Below are positions 1 to 9,345 of a stretch of DNA of 64,000 nucleotides, piece by piece (the stretch's first letter is position 1; each line of letters starts with the position of its first letter). Both the position numbers and the translations under genes were made by a program. The notes under the pieces were generated by a model. The model did not search any database and had not been told where the DNA came from. It worked only from the letters and a program-made list of their open reading frames with translations. The stretch is from Myxacorys almedinensis A (GTDB lineage Bacteria; Cyanobacteriota; Cyanobacteriia; Leptolyngbyales; Leptolyngbyaceae): positions 124,001-188,000 of the forward strand of contig NZ_WVIE01000008.1 of NCBI RefSeq assembly GCF_010091945.1. Reading direction: 5' to 3'.

Positions 1-51
1 ATTCCCTTGTACCCTGTACGTTAGCGCCTTTCACCTCTCTATCGTGCTGCC

Positions 52-588
52 ATGCCTCTCGAACACATTGAAATCTTATCGAGCGAAGAAGTCCGCCGTA
101 CTGTCAATCGCTTAGCCTCACAAATTGTCGAGCGCTCAGGCGATTTGTCTAAACTGGTGCTATTGGGAATCTATACGCGGGGTGTTCCCCTAGCAAACGT
201 GCTTGCCGACCAGATCGACTTGCTAGAAAACGTGAGCGTTCCCCTCGGTGCGATCGATATCACCTTCTACCGAGACGATTTAGATACTATTGGAGTGCGA
301 ACGCCTGAAAAAACAAACATTCCGTTTGATCTCACCGGCAAAACTGTCGTACTCGTAGACGATGTAATTTATAAAGGGCGAACCATTCGCGCCGCATTAG
401 ATGCAGTAAACGACTATGGCAGACCAGAAGTGATTCGTTTAGCTGTACTGGTCGATCGCGGGCATCGAGAACTACCCATTCATGCAGACTTTATCGGCAA
501 ACAACTCCCTACCGCCAAAGAAGAAATGATTAAAGTGTATCTACAGGCTACAGACGGACGCGACGGTGTTGAACTTGTCAAAGGATAG
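52..588 (+). CDS. pyrR: PyrR: pyrimidine operon regulator / uracil phosphoribosyltransferase
   Basis: Belongs to the PyrR family, which makes UMP from uracil and PRPP and in many bacteria also controls pyrimidine gene expression by binding RNA. The 178-residue length is normal. The PRPP-binding loop [13 protein letters not shown] lies at about residues 99-111, and the N-terminal [17 protein letters not shown] is typical of PyrR rather than Upp. It lies 15 bp upstream of fni on the same strand, so the two may be co-transcribed. The promoter lies at or beyond the window edge. RNA-binding regulation is not demonstrated in cyanobacteria here; the enzyme role is the safer call. Confidence 0.93.
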   Translation: MPLEHIEILSSEEVRRTVNRLASQIVERSGDLSKLVLLGIYTRGVPLANVLADQIDLLENVSVPLGAIDITFYRDDLDTIGVRTPEKTNIPFDLTGKTVVLVDDVIYKGRTIRAALDAVNDYGRPEVIRLAVLVDRGHRELPIHADFIGKQLPTAKEEMIKVYLQATDGRDGVELVKG

Positions 589-603
589 AACCTCCAGAAT
601 CTT

Positions 604-1677
604 ATGCTGAATCCATCCATGGGCAGAACAGATGCAACTCAGAGTAGCGCAAACGAAACCCAATCTCGCAAAGCCGATCATTTGAGAGTTTGTCTCGAAG
701 ATGACGTTGAATTTAGAGAAACAACGAGTGGATTAGAGGCATACCACTTTACCCACACCTGTCTACCCGACCTCAATCGAGACGAGATTGATATCAGCAC
801 CACGTTCTTGAACAAAGCCTTAGCGGCTCCGATTCTAATTTCCTCAATGACGGGGGGAACAGACCTGGCAAAGAGGATTAACTGTCGATTAGCCGCGATC
901 GCACAGCAGTATCACCTAGCCATGGGAGTTGGCTCTCAGCGCGTGGCAATCGAGAATCCTGCGGTTGCCGATACGTTTGCCATCCGCGCGATCGCACCCG
1001 ATGCATTATTGTTCGCCAATCTTGGAGCCGTGCAACTCAATTATCGGTATGGCATAGACGAATGCATCAAAGCGGTTGAAATCCTAGAAGCCGATGCGCT
1101 GATTTTGCATCTCAATCCGTTGCAAGAAGCGGTGCAAGCAAAGGGCGATACAAACTTCCGAGGATTGCTCGATAAAATTGCGATCGTGTGTGATACCTTA
1201 CCCGTGCCTGTGATCGCCAAAGAAGTGGGCAACGGCATTTCGGCAGTCATGGCAGACAAACTCATCGCCGCCGGAGTTGCCGCGATCGATGTAGCAGGAG
1301 CAGGCGGCACATCGTGGGCAAAAGTGGAAGGCAGACGAGCACAAGACCCAAAACAGCGACGATTAGGCGCAACGTTTGCCGATTGGGGCATTCCGACAGC
1401 AGACTGCATTACTGGGCTGCGGCACATCGCGCCCTTTACGCCCCTCATCGCATCGGGAGGACTGCGAAACGGCTTAGATATCGCCAAAGCGATCGCCCTT
1501 GGAGCCGATCTGGCAGGGTTAGCCCTTCCTTTCTTGCAAGCCGCTAACGAATCAGAAACCGCCCTGCATACCCTGGTTGATATTCTTAAAGCAGAGATTA
1601 CAACGGCTCTTTTTTGTACCGGAACCGCCACGCTTGCCCAACTCAAACGATCCGATGCGTTGGCTAAAAGAACGTGA
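604..1677 (+). CDS. fni: Type 2 isopentenyl-diphosphate delta-isomerase (FMN-dependent)
   Basis: Interconverts IPP and DMAPP for isoprenoid, carotenoid and phytol-chain synthesis using FMN and NADPH. Visible type 2 signatures are RKADHLRVC near the N-terminus, SSMTGGT around residue 80, the GVGSQR stretch and a glycine-rich phosphate-binding [11 protein letters not shown]. At 357 residues it has family length. The first 20 or so residues are low-complexity, so the true start could be the second methionine. It follows pyrR by 15 bp and is convergent with surE. Confidence 0.93.
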   Translation: MLNPSMGRTDATQSSANETQSRKADHLRVCLEDDVEFRETTSGLEAYHFTHTCLPDLNRDEIDISTTFLNKALAAPILISSMTGGTDLAKRINCRLAAIAQQYHLAMGVGSQRVAIENPAVADTFAIRAIAPDALLFANLGAVQLNYRYGIDECIKAVEILEADALILHLNPLQEAVQAKGDTNFRGLLDKIAIVCDTLPVPVIAKEVGNGISAVMADKLIAAGVAAIDVAGAGGTSWAKVEGRRAQDPKQRRLGATFADWGIPTADCITGLRHIAPFTPLIASGGLRNGLDIAKAIALGADLAGLALPFLQAANESETALHTLVDILKAEITTALFCTGTATLAQLKRSDALAKRT

Positions 1678-1767
1678 GTTCGATGCATTGATTGGGCAGA
1701 GTGCGGGGAGCGATCGTCAGCGATCAAACAAATGCCAGCAACCAGATACGATGCGATCGCCAGCATC

Positions 1768-2571
1768 CTACCAAACCTTGGTCAGGCTCAATGTCCACTC
1801 TTGCGCCATCTTCATTCCCGAAGGGGATGTGAGATTATAGTGCAACGGCGTAATCGTGATGTAATTCTCGCGAATCGCTTCTACATCGGTAGGCGCATCG
1901 GCTGCCACATCTGGATCGTCAACATCTTCGAGCAATTCGCCTGCCAACCAGTAGTAGGTTTTCCCCCTCGGATCAACGCGCTTTTCAAACACATCAATAT
2001 ATCGGCGCACTCCCTGACGAGTGACGATCGCCCCCCGAATCTGATCTCGCGCCACCGATGGCACATTCACACTCAGCAACGTCAGTTCTGGCAAAGGATG
2101 TTTAGCAAGCTGCTCTACCAGCGCGCACGCAAAATCGGCAGCGGGCTGAAAGTTTTGAGATGAAAAGCTTGTCAGACTCAACGCCACGCTAGGAATGCCT
2201 TCAATCATGCCTTCCATCGCCGCAGACACGGTGCCAGAATACAGCACATCCGTTCCTAAATTCGCCCCATGATTGATCCCAGACAGCACAAGCTCGGGCG
2301 GCTCATCTAGCAGCGCCCAAATTGCTAATTTCACACAATCCGAAGGCGTCCCCGAACACGCCCAAACCTGGACAGCAGGATGAAACAGCGACTCGATTTT
2401 CTCGGCGCGAATCGGTTGATGCAACGTTAACCCATGACCTGTTGCAGACCGTTCTCGATCGGGACACACGACACTTACCTGATGCCCTGCCTCTGCCAAT
2501 GTATTGGCTAGAGTTTGAATCCCCCGTGCATAAACACCATCATCATTGCTGATCAGAAGTCTCATTGCCAT
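1768..2571 (-). CDS. surE: 5'-nucleotidase SurE
   Basis: Metal-dependent nucleoside monophosphate phosphatase linked to stationary-phase survival. The N-terminus [15 protein letters not shown] carries the paired metal-binding aspartates, and [18 protein letters not shown] supplies the conserved Asn and phosphate loop. Its 267 residues match the family. There are two nearby in-frame ATGs (M1 and M3); M3 fits SurE better. It is divergent from pheS with only 32 bp between starts, so the promoters must be compact or overlapping. Confidence 0.95.
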   Translation of the reverse strand: MAMRLLISNDDGVYARGIQTLANTLAEAGHQVSVVCPDRERSATGHGLTLHQPIRAEKIESLFHPAVQVWACSGTPSDCVKLAIWALLDEPPELVLSGINHGANLGTDVLYSGTVSAAMEGMIEGIPSVALSLTSFSSQNFQPAADFACALVEQLAKHPLPELTLLSVNVPSVARDQIRGAIVTRQGVRRYIDVFEKRVDPRGKTYYWLAGELLEDVDDPDVAADAPTDVEAIRENYITITPLHYNLTSPSGMKMAQEWTLSLTKVW

Positions 2572-2603
2572 TACACTGATATAGACAAACGCACTTTCTT
2601 AGT

Positions 2604-3605
2604 ATGACTGCTCAGACGATCGAACTCGAAGCGCAATTAGATGCAATCCGGCAAGCGGCTCAAACCGCGATCGCAGATGCCACTTCCCTTGACCAACTCG
2701 AACACCTGCGTGTGAAGTATCTGGGCAAAAAAGGGCCAATTCCGCAGGTGCTCGGCGGTATGGGGAAACTTGATCCGGCGGAACGTCCCCGCATTGGGGC
2801 GCACGCCAACGAGGTGAAAGAAGCGATTCAACAAGACCTCGATCGCAAAAAAACCGAGCTTCAGACCGCCGCTATCCAAGCGCAGCTTGAGACAGAAACC
2901 CTCGATGTGACCATGCCAGGAGTCTATCGATCGCAAGGCAAAATTCACCCGCTCAACAGCACGATTGATCAGGTTCTCGATATCTTCGTGGGCTTGGGCT
3001 ACACCGTAGCAGAAGGACCAGAAATGGAAACCGACTACTACAATTTTGAGGCGCTAAACTTCTTGCCCGATCACCCCGCCCGGGATATGCAAGACACCCT
3101 CTATCTGCCCGATGGCAATCTGCTCAGAACCCACACCTCAACCGTGCAGATTCGCTATATGGAAGCCAACGATCCGCCGATTCGAGTGGCGGTTCCAGGT
3201 CGGGTCTATCGTCGGGACACTGTAGATGCCACACACTCGGCAGTCTTTAACCAAGTTGAAATTCTAGCGATCGACGAGGGCATCACCTTTACCGATTTAA
3301 AGGGCACGATCAAAGTGTTCTTGCAAGAACTGTTTGGCGATGTTGAAATTCGCTTCCGTCCTAGTTTCTTCCCGTTTACCGAACCCTCCGCCGAAGTGGA
3401 TGTGCAGTGGAAAGGGCGCTGGTTAGAGATTCTTGGCTGCGGCATGGTTGATCCCAACGTGCTAAAAGCAGTCGGCTATGATCCCGAAATCTACACTGGG
3501 TTTGCTGCCGGGTTTGGGGTAGAGCGCTTGGCGATGGTATTGCATCAGATCGACGATATCCGCCGACTTTATAGCAGCGATTTGAGATTTTTGAAGCAAT
3601 TCTAA
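2604..3605 (+). CDS. pheS: Phenylalanyl-tRNA synthetase alpha subunit
   Basis: Catalytic class II subunit that charges tRNA-Phe together with PheT. The N-terminal coiled-coil (residues 1-90), the HPLN segment, the [15 protein letters not shown] block, [11 protein letters not shown] and the C-terminal [10 protein letters not shown] (motif 3) are all present in order. The length of 333 residues is typical. pheT is not adjacent, which is common in cyanobacteria. Divergent from surE. Confidence 0.97.
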   Translation: MTAQTIELEAQLDAIRQAAQTAIADATSLDQLEHLRVKYLGKKGPIPQVLGGMGKLDPAERPRIGAHANEVKEAIQQDLDRKKTELQTAAIQAQLETETLDVTMPGVYRSQGKIHPLNSTIDQVLDIFVGLGYTVAEGPEMETDYYNFEALNFLPDHPARDMQDTLYLPDGNLLRTHTSTVQIRYMEANDPPIRVAVPGRVYRRDTVDATHSAVFNQVEILAIDEGITFTDLKGTIKVFLQELFGDVEIRFRPSFFPFTEPSAEVDVQWKGRWLEILGCGMVDPNVLKAVGYDPEIYTGFAAGFGVERLAMVLHQIDDIRRLYSSDLRFLKQF

Positions 3606-3731
3606 ACGGTGTAGCCTGCTCTAAATCATGCATCCTGACCAGCTTAGGCTAAAAGTCTTACGCCAAAAATCGTGTGATGCCGAAATCCGTTGCCACTCTA
3701 CTTTTGCAAGACGTTTATTCTAGTCCTGCGC

Positions 3732-4625
3732 TTATCCCCAAGCCGGACTCCGCAAAAAGGCTAATAGCTCTCGATTGACGGTTTCGGGCGCTTCTTGCTG
3801 AATCCAGTGCCCACAGTGGGGGATCAGGGTCACCTGAAACGGAGCGGCAATCAGTTGATCCAAGCCTTCTGCAAGTTTGTGGCTGAGTAAGGTGTCTTCG
3901 GCTCCCCATAGCACCAGAGTAGGAACCGCGATCGGCTCAGGAGCGCGCCACAGGTCGCGAACCCAGTGAAACGGAAAAAATAGCTGGCGGTAATGGTTGA
4001 GGGCTGATGCGATCGCACCGGGCTTTCGTAGGGCTGCCTGATAAATCTGAGCACTCTCTTCGGTAAATGCGCCTTTGCGAACAGCTTGCTCTTGAAACAT
4101 ATTGCGAATAAATGCTCGTAAGTTAAGCTGAATCAACCATTCGGGCACTCCCGGCACTTGAAACGCCAGGACATACCAACTCCGGCGCAGTTGGTCTAAA
4201 TTGCTCAACATTTCTTGGGCAAACCGTTGTGGATGAGGAGCGCTTAGCAGTGCCAACCGATCGAGGGATTGAGGAAACTTTTGAGCAAGATTCCATGCGA
4301 TCGCGCCGCCCCAATCGTGCCCCACAACATGGGCGCGGCTGTAGCCCAAGTTTTCAATCAAGCTCTGCACATCGGTGGTTAGGGTGTCGAGGTCATAACC
4401 GCTAGCTGGTTTTTCAGAGTCGTTGTAACCCCGCAGATCGGGAACCACGACTTTATAGTAGCGAGCTAAGGCTGGAATCTGAAAACGCCAGGAATACCAA
4501 AACTCAGGAAACCCATGCAGCAAAATCACCAGATCACCGTCGCCCTGGGTGACATAGTGTAAGCGGATGTGATTTGCTTCGATGAAATGATGCTGCCACT
4601 GAGATTCAGAAACGGTCATAGCCAA
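3732..4625 (-). CDS. Alpha/beta hydrolase, epoxide-hydrolase-like
   Basis: Soluble alpha/beta-hydrolase of the epoxide hydrolase / haloalkane dehalogenase branch. HGFPEFWYSWR at residues 37-47 forms the oxyanion hole and lid entry. The nucleophile elbow is GHDWGG with Asp104 rather than Ser, which argues for epoxide or C-halogen hydrolysis over esterase activity. A later LWGAEDTLLS (acid) and a His in the C-terminal HCGHWIQQEAPE complete the triad. At 297 residues it is intact. The substrate cannot be told from sequence. Confidence 0.85.
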   Translation of the reverse strand: MAMTVSESQWQHHFIEANHIRLHYVTQGDGDLVILLHGFPEFWYSWRFQIPALARYYKVVVPDLRGYNDSEKPASGYDLDTLTTDVQSLIENLGYSRAHVVGHDWGGAIAWNLAQKFPQSLDRLALLSAPHPQRFAQEMLSNLDQLRRSWYVLAFQVPGVPEWLIQLNLRAFIRNMFQEQAVRKGAFTEESAQIYQAALRKPGAIASALNHYRQLFFPFHWVRDLWRAPEPIAVPTLVLWGAEDTLLSHKLAEGLDQLIAAPFQVTLIPHCGHWIQQEAPETVNRELLAFLRSPAWG

Positions 4626-4640
4626 AAGGTACAGCCTGTC

Positions 4641-4662
4641 GTGTACTTACGTATTCGTACAC
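4641..4662. promoter_or_regulatory. GTGTAC-N10-GTACAC inverted repeat upstream of the hydrolase
   Basis: A perfect 6-bp inverted repeat, GTGTAC at 4641-4646 and GTACAC at 4657-4662, starts 16 bp upstream of the minus-strand hydrolase start codon. A further GTACA lies at 4629-4633. The spacing does not fit the NtcA consensus GTA-N8-TAC. It could be an operator for another dimeric regulator or chance. Confidence 0.3.
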
Positions 4663-4832
4663 CCTTGAAGAGGGTTGGCTGCTGCTGCAAAACTTCGCTT
4701 CTCAGCTTATCACCGAAGCAGAGATTCTGGGATCGCTGGTTAAAATATCAGCCGCGAGGGGTGCTGTTCAGTTGGCTTAGCCGTCTGAAGCCTCGTAGAA
4801 GAAGCGATGACCCTCTAAGCGCGATCGCTACC

Positions 4833-5192
4833 CTAGCGTATGCTCCCCGCCGGGGCGGTCGGCTGATATTCCGAAGGCTTGATTTGGAATTTAATCAAAT
4901 TAGCAAGTTCTTGAAGTTGGCTAATTGCTTCTGCGCCTTCTAGCTTCATCAATTCACGATCGTCGCGCATCTCCGTCCAGGTGATGCCATAGTCAGACAC
5001 CAAAAATCGGATGAGATGGTTGTTGTCTAGGCTTACCATAAAAGAGGCGCTATTCATCTGACCACCGCAGGTGTAGCACGATGCGAGATAGCCTCGATTT
5101 TCTAGCACAGTCGCCAAGGCTTGGAGATTCATTACCAAGTCTTGGACAAATTGTCGATGTTGTTCAGCCAGTCTTAGAAACACGGGGATCAT
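4833..5192 (-). CDS. DUF1815 family protein
   Basis: Small (119-residue) soluble protein of the cyanobacterial DUF1815 family; function unknown. Hallmarks are FLRLAEQHRQFVQDLVMNL at the N-terminus, a CYTCGG segment with two close cysteines, and FLVSDYGITWTEMRDD in the middle. No signal peptide or membrane segment. The 207 bp beyond its stop, towards the hydrolase, hold only an 8-bp distant inverted pair ATCAGCCG/CGGCTGAT, with no recognisable gene. Confidence 0.85.
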   Translation of the reverse strand: MIPVFLRLAEQHRQFVQDLVMNLQALATVLENRGYLASCYTCGGQMNSASFMVSLDNNHLIRFLVSDYGITWTEMRDDRELMKLEGAEAISQLQELANLIKFQIKPSEYQPTAPAGSIR

Positions 5193-5558
5193 CCTCCAAT
5201 CACCACAACCAATTCTAAACCTTCTCTTAAGATTTCAACGGCGAATTTTCTGATATAGAGAAACGCACCCGTGATGAAGAGAAATCTACAGAAGTTGTTA
5301 AAAAAGACACTTAGATTTCCTTGCCATGCTAACGAAATAGAGAGGGAATCAAAGTAGCGATCGCAACAAGTCAAAAAAACCTTTTGAATCTTGATGGTTC
5401 TTACAGCTTCGTAATATATTGACTTAAAAAGAAAAAAGCCAGAAGCCACTGAAACCGAGCACAGCCTGTCTAACCTTACATTCAGCAGCGTAACGCTTAA
5501 TTCGGGAAAAAGCCCTTGAACAATAGATAGATTTAACAGGATAAATGGAGAAATGAAC
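5193..5558. other. AT-rich stretch without a recognisable gene
   Basis: Between the DUF1815 start and the candidate 6S RNA terminator. Open frames here have no recognisable family and atypical composition, and they run through the RNA terminator, so I do not call a gene. It should contain the DUF1815 promoter. Confidence 0.5.
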
Positions 5559-5582
5559 AAAAAAAGCGCTCTGATAAGCGCT
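5559..5582 (-). terminator. Rho-independent terminator of the candidate 6S RNA
   Basis: Minus strand: AGCGCT, six-base loop, AGCGCT, then an uninterrupted run of Ts. It ends the candidate RNA, and no gene on this strand reads into it other than DUF2839. Confidence 0.75.
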
Positions 5583-5760
5583 CCTGATTAGGGCAATTAG
5601 TGAATCGAGTTGATTCAGACGTAGGCAGAACTCGCGCAGGGCATTACACCTCCTCGAATACTTTTGCCCCCAGTCCGTGCTTGCCAGAGAGGAACACAAG
5701 AGTCCGATCTTCCTGCTTGTGGGGACGAGAGGCGGGGAAGCGCGGTCTTTTTGCCTAAGT
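5559..5760 (-). ncRNA. ssaA: Candidate 6S RNA (ssaA-like) with its own terminator
   Basis: Read on the minus strand, this segment of roughly 170-200 nt has complementary ends. CTTAGGCAA (5751-5759) pairs with TTGCCCTAA (5588-5596) with one bulge. Inside are CGCGC/GCGCG, CCTCTCG/CGAGGAGG, CCCCA/TGGGG and a CACAAG/CTTGTG apical hairpin, plus a small CGAGTT/AACTCG hairpin on the 3' side of a large internal loop. A rho-independent terminator follows at once. A long irregular hairpin with an open central bubble and about 185 nt is the 6S pattern, an RNA that mimics a promoter and binds RNA polymerase. The family call is inferred from architecture only. It lies about 10 bp after the DUF2839 stop, so it could alternatively be a processed 3' UTR. 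Confidence 0.5.
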
Positions 5761-5768
5761 GTCTTTGC

Positions 5769-5981
5769 CTAATTGACCGTCCACCAGCCTACGGTCGGGC
5801 CAATAAACCGAATCGTCAACCACGCGGCAACCAGCAGGATGATTCCAGTCCAAGCACCAGTGATTGTAAGCTTTGTAAATCGATCAGCCTGAGTTTTGGT
5901 AAACGGCAGCCAAGGCGCAATATTTGGCTCTTTTCCGTACTGTTCACCAAGGGCTTCTTTACGACGTTTTGATTCTCCCAC
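5769..5981 (-). CDS. DUF2839 small membrane protein
   Basis: 70 residues, cyanobacterial DUF2839 family, function unknown. The N-terminus MGESKRRKEALGEQYG is the family signature, followed by PFTKTQADRFTKLT and one transmembrane helix (ITGAWTGIILLVAAWLTIRFIG, split here as about residues 39-60). The topology suggests a cytoplasmic basic N-terminus and a single anchor. The candidate 6S RNA begins about 10 bp past its stop. Confidence 0.85.
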   Translation of the reverse strand: MGESKRRKEALGEQYGKEPNIAPWLPFTKTQADRFTKLTITGAWTGIILLVAAWLTIRFIGPTVGWWTVN

Positions 5982-6051
5982 GTTTTAATTCTCCCACTAT
6001 CCTGTCAGGGTAAGGTTTCCTCAGATCATAGCGTCTTGAGCAAAAGGACTG

Positions 6052-7641
6052 TTAATTTTCCCACGGATTGCTGGCGGCATGGCTAAAAAGGCTGGAATCT
6101 AAATAGCTGGTGCGCGCCAGGGGGCTAAGGGCTGCCAACACTTGAGCGCCATAGGTACGGTGAATGACGCGAGAATCTAGCAATGCTACCACGCCCTGCC
6201 AGTCGCGCACTGGGGCAACGGCGCGTTGCAGTTCGCTGAGGGCTTCGGGCAGCAGATAGAGCCGAAACCAGTCTTGGCGCAGTTGTTTGTAGTAGGCGAC
6301 CCGTCCGGCGACTAGGGGATGCTCTAGGGACGGAATAGGGAGGGTAGCGATCGCGAGTACGCGCGGGGCAGGCAGCACACTCTGATGCTGTCGCCAAAAT
6401 TCCCAGCCTGCGATCAAAATGCCGTTGTCGTCTAAACATGTGCGCTCAACCTGGACTCTAGAGCCAAATTCTGCCGCCAAGGTCGAACCGACCTGAGCCT
6501 TAAGCGGCGTATCGCCAATCAAAATCACCGATAGCCCTTGCACTGAGGTACTTGCCGTGAGCAGCGATCGCAGTTCCCCTAGCATAGCTGCCTGAAATTG
6601 CGGAGTGTTGGGCATCGGAATGCCTTCGGGCTGATAAAGCTGAATCACATCCTCCTGGCGATCGAGGGCAAATTTGAGGCACGTCAAATCGTCTTGCAAG
6701 CCGATGCGATCGCGGTAGATCGTTGCCTCTGGCTCTAAATCTAAAGCTCCGCCAATCAACACGGTTGGCTGCTGTGCCCAAATCGGATGTAGCGCCGACG
6801 CAATTTCTACCGGGGCACAGTGCAGCGAGAACTGCCCCGACTGCCGCTCGATCGTCGTCCACACTAATTCGTCTTTGAGGGGTAGACGCTCAAAAAACAG
6901 TTTCCAGGGCTGAGGCAGAGGGGAGGGCGTTCGGGGAATCGGGTGGAGGGTGCGCTGGAGGGCATAAAGCAGATCTCGCTCTTCCTGCTCAATTAAGTAG
7001 CATTCGTAGGGATTGGCAGGATGTTGAAAGAGCGATCGCGTCAGTTGAATTCTCACGTCTCGGATCGCCTCTTGATGGCTAGGACACGCTAGCATCAGCG
7101 CCTCCCAATCGGGGGTGTGAAGATGTGTGGTGAGATGGTCGCGAGTCCAGGTTTCGAGATCGTCAACGCCATCAATAATGGTAGGAATGCCCGCCGGAAA
7201 CCGACCTTCACCTCTAAGGCGATCGCTCAGCCATGCCTCTGGAGTCGTCAGCACAATACCCTGATAATCACAACCAATCCAGCGATCGCTAGTTTGAATG
7301 GGCTTTGGGTGGCTAATCCACTGGCGCAACCGTGGGATTTCTACCCGCAAAATGCGCTGCTGCACAGAGTCGGTCGCCACCAAAATCACCGGCTCTTGCC
7401 ACATCAAAATCGGCACCAGGTAGCTCAGCCGATAGCGCCCATGATAGCCCGACGGCGCTCCCGTCTGAATCAATGCACTACGACCCAACCGCAGCGCACG
7501 CGCCACCAATCGAGCCATCGTTAAATGGTGTGCCCAATAGGGTTCACCTTGCTCCCTCAAGAAAGCGCGGAGTTGCTGATGGACTTCTACCTCAATCACA
7601 GGGCTGCACTCACTGCGTACTAGAGAACCATTCTGACACAC
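6052..7641 (-). CDS. DinG/XPD-like helicase homologue with degenerate ATPase motifs
   Basis: 529 residues. The overall layout resembles cyanobacterial DinG-type superfamily 2 helicases: an N-terminal nucleotide-binding fold, a long insertion and a C-terminal HELICc2-like region ending in LLPEALSELQRAVAPVRDW and VVALLDSRV. The catalytic motifs are eroded. The expected GxGKT loop reads GAPSGYHGRYR (about residue 61), the DEAH box reads IDGVDDL, and the QxxGRxxR arginine-finger motif reads QRAVAPVR. I infer a protein that may bind nucleic acid but probably does not hydrolyse ATP. It has no stop or frameshift, so it looks retained under selection. Confidence 0.6.
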   Translation of the reverse strand: MCQNGSLVRSECSPVIEVEVHQQLRAFLREQGEPYWAHHLTMARLVARALRLGRSALIQTGAPSGYHGRYRLSYLVPILMWQEPVILVATDSVQQRILRVEIPRLRQWISHPKPIQTSDRWIGCDYQGIVLTTPEAWLSDRLRGEGRFPAGIPTIIDGVDDLETWTRDHLTTHLHTPDWEALMLACPSHQEAIRDVRIQLTRSLFQHPANPYECYLIEQEERDLLYALQRTLHPIPRTPSPLPQPWKLFFERLPLKDELVWTTIERQSGQFSLHCAPVEIASALHPIWAQQPTVLIGGALDLEPEATIYRDRIGLQDDLTCLKFALDRQEDVIQLYQPEGIPMPNTPQFQAAMLGELRSLLTASTSVQGLSVILIGDTPLKAQVGSTLAAEFGSRVQVERTCLDDNGILIAGWEFWRQHQSVLPAPRVLAIATLPIPSLEHPLVAGRVAYYKQLRQDWFRLYLLPEALSELQRAVAPVRDWQGVVALLDSRVIHRTYGAQVLAALSPLARTSYLDSSLFSHAASNPWEN

Positions 7642-7761
7642 CTAAAAAAAGGAAAACGGTAAAAGCGAACCAGAAAACTCAGGCGGGTCTGCCCGTTTGC
7701 TGGGGTCGTTTACCGTTAGCTCTCGTCAAATTTTCTCGTCAAACTATAGGGTTACCATTAA

Positions 7762-8646
7762 CTAGCGTCTTCTACCGCCTGCCCGCGAACCGCCCACGCG
7801 CGATCGCCCACTGCCAAACGAGCTAGGGCGATTGACTCTCGACGGGGTAGAACGGTTGGAACGGCGCAGCGTATTCGTGCCAAACCCCGAACCAGAGGGA
7901 CGACCGTTTGTAACCGAGGGGCGGCTCACCCGTGGGTTGCGAGAACTTGGAGCGTTGATGCGACCGGTTGAGCGAAACACTTGGCGATTGCGTTCGACTA
8001 CAGGCGGAGCATTGTAGCGCTGCTGATAGCGATTTACAGCTTGACCGTAGGTTGTGCCATAGCCACCAAACCCACTGAGCGGCACCCCAGGCTGGTACAC
8101 AGGCGGTACATAATATTGGGGACGGAAGAGCAAACTGCCGATCGCTTGCCCAGCGAGTGCCCCCGCAAACGGAGACCAAAAGCTTGGCTCTCGGCGCACC
8201 ACTACGGTTTCGCTTTGTCCGGTTTGGGGGTTGGTCTGCTGTTCAGTGACGTTGTGAACGTACTCGATTTTGAAGTCTTCAGGAATATGCAGCGACGACT
8301 GCCCATTTTCGACTTTCAAATAGGCTTTTTGTCCTGCTTTCACTTCTTCATCGGTGAGCCGCGCTAGCTGAAGCTTGTCTGTTCTCAGCGTTGAAGGAGT
8401 GCCCGGAGGGGTATTTAGTGCTAAGACTGAGTATTCCCCCGTGCCATCATCGAACGTGGCTTGCTGAACTGGATACTGACCATTGGGCAAGGGCTGTTGG
8501 GCACGACTCGTCGCCGCAGGACGTGCCGCATCAGACGGGCGGGGATCGCCTAGGGAAGGGCTTCCACACCCAACAGCCGTCCAGCAGAGTGCCGCAGACA
8601 TGGATAAGACTAATAGTTTTCGCAACATGGATCGAACGATCTTCAT
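7762..8646 (-). CDS. Putative lipoprotein with Ser/Arg-rich C-terminus
   Basis: 294 residues. It has a basic N-terminus, a hydrophobic segment and a lipobox AVGC with Cys27, so it is predicted to be a secreted lipoprotein. Residues 40-130 form a small folded region (SVLALNTPPGTPSTL, DEEVKAGQKAYLKVENGQ). The middle has GALAGQAIGSLLF, a glycine-rich possible membrane segment. The last 100 residues are Arg/Ser/Gly/Asn-rich and probably disordered and positively charged, perhaps binding peptidoglycan, polysaccharide or nucleic acid. No family recognised. Confidence 0.7.
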   Translation of the reverse strand: MKIVRSMLRKLLVLSMSAALCWTAVGCGSPSLGDPRPSDAARPAATSRAQQPLPNGQYPVQQATFDDGTGEYSVLALNTPPGTPSTLRTDKLQLARLTDEEVKAGQKAYLKVENGQSSLHIPEDFKIEYVHNVTEQQTNPQTGQSETVVVRREPSFWSPFAGALAGQAIGSLLFRPQYYVPPVYQPGVPLSGFGGYGTTYGQAVNRYQQRYNAPPVVERNRQVFRSTGRINAPSSRNPRVSRPSVTNGRPSGSGFGTNTLRRSNRSTPSRVNRPSSFGSGRSRVGGSRAGGRRR

Positions 8647-8742
8647 AAAAAGGGTATGGGCTAAATGCTCGTAGGTACATTCAGTATCCTAACGAGCCTA
8701 ACGAAGGTCTTTCCACTGATCTTCTTGAGGGAAAATTGTGGT

Positions 8743-9345
8743 CTAAAGGGGAATCAATTCTGGAAAGAACTCTAGCAGTTGATCTGAAGTCAGTTCATCA
8801 CCTAAGCGAGAGGGGGAGAAATGCACCTGAATGGCGCGTAAGCGATCGCTGTAGTACAGATTGATGATATCTTTCAATCCCGTTTCTAGCGCTTTGATAT
8901 CTGCCAAATCTGTTTCTAGAGAAGGCACGTCGCCCTCGGCGGCGATCGTCAACATCACGATCACATTTTGGCTGACAGGGAGGGACAAGTCGGCATCATC
9001 AGTGCCGCTATCGTCTAGCTCAACGCCACTCATATAGCGCTGGGCAGAGTCTGTAAATAATTCATTAACATAATCTCCTGCTTCGCCTTCATCCCAAACA
9101 ACATCACCTTCATTGGCTGCCGATTGCCAAAAAGTTTGATACTGCAACAAGCCTTGGCAAATCTCGACTAACCCTTCGCCCAAAACGGTTAGGTCTCCTT
9201 CGGCTGCTACGGCTTGGCTAGCCGCTCTATTGAGAATGCCAAGAAACGGAGCCGCTTCTTTTCCGGCTAGATGAACGAAGACCCGGCAGACAACAAAGCG
9301 AGTTTTGCCACTAAATTGATTGAAGCGATCGCGCAACGAAGCCAT
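8743..9345 (-). CDS. DUF1517-related protein
   Basis: About 200 residues from the preferred start MASLRDRFN; an upstream in-frame ATG at 9402 would add 19 residues that look non-coding. The pattern NVIVMLTIAAEGDVPSLETDLADI, then DIINLYYSDRLRAIQVHFSPS, then DELTSDQLLEFFPEL, resembles the DUF1517 family found in cyanobacteria and plastids. No convincing membrane segment. Function unknown. It neighbours two other minus-strand envelope-type genes but is separated from each by over 90 bp. Confidence 0.65.
   Translation of the reverse strand: MASLRDRFNQFSGKTRFVVCRVFVHLAGKEAAPFLGILNRAASQAVAAEGDLTVLGEGLVEICQGLLQYQTFWQSAANEGDVVWDEGEAGDYVNELFTDSAQRYMSGVELDDSGTDDADLSLPVSQNVIVMLTIAAEGDVPSLETDLADIKALETGLKDIINLYYSDRLRAIQVHFSPSRLGDELTSDQLLEFFPELIPL

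Noticed and set aside
1041-1766. 241-codon open frame on the minus strand over fni
   Set aside because: It lies wholly antisense to a clear isomerase gene, has no recognisable domain and shows the composition expected from a shadow frame.
4641-4662. NtcA box upstream of the hydrolase
   Set aside because: The half-sites are 10 bp apart with GTGTAC/GTACAC arms; the GTA-N8-TAC pattern is not met.
5189-5560. 123-codon hydrophobic minus-strand frame
   Set aside because: No family, AT-rich composition, and it begins inside the terminator of the candidate RNA and ends within the DUF1815 start region.
5650-5690. Short peptide MPCASSAYV behind a strong GAGGAGG on the minus strand
   Set aside because: It lies inside the paired part of the candidate 6S RNA (the purine run pairs with CCTCTCG), so the ribosome site is more likely a structural coincidence.
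5559-5760. tmRNA, RNase P RNA or SRP RNA as the identity of the structured RNA
   Set aside because: No tRNA-like end or tag frame, too short for RNase P RNA, and no SRP tetraloop or GGUC...GGAAG signature.
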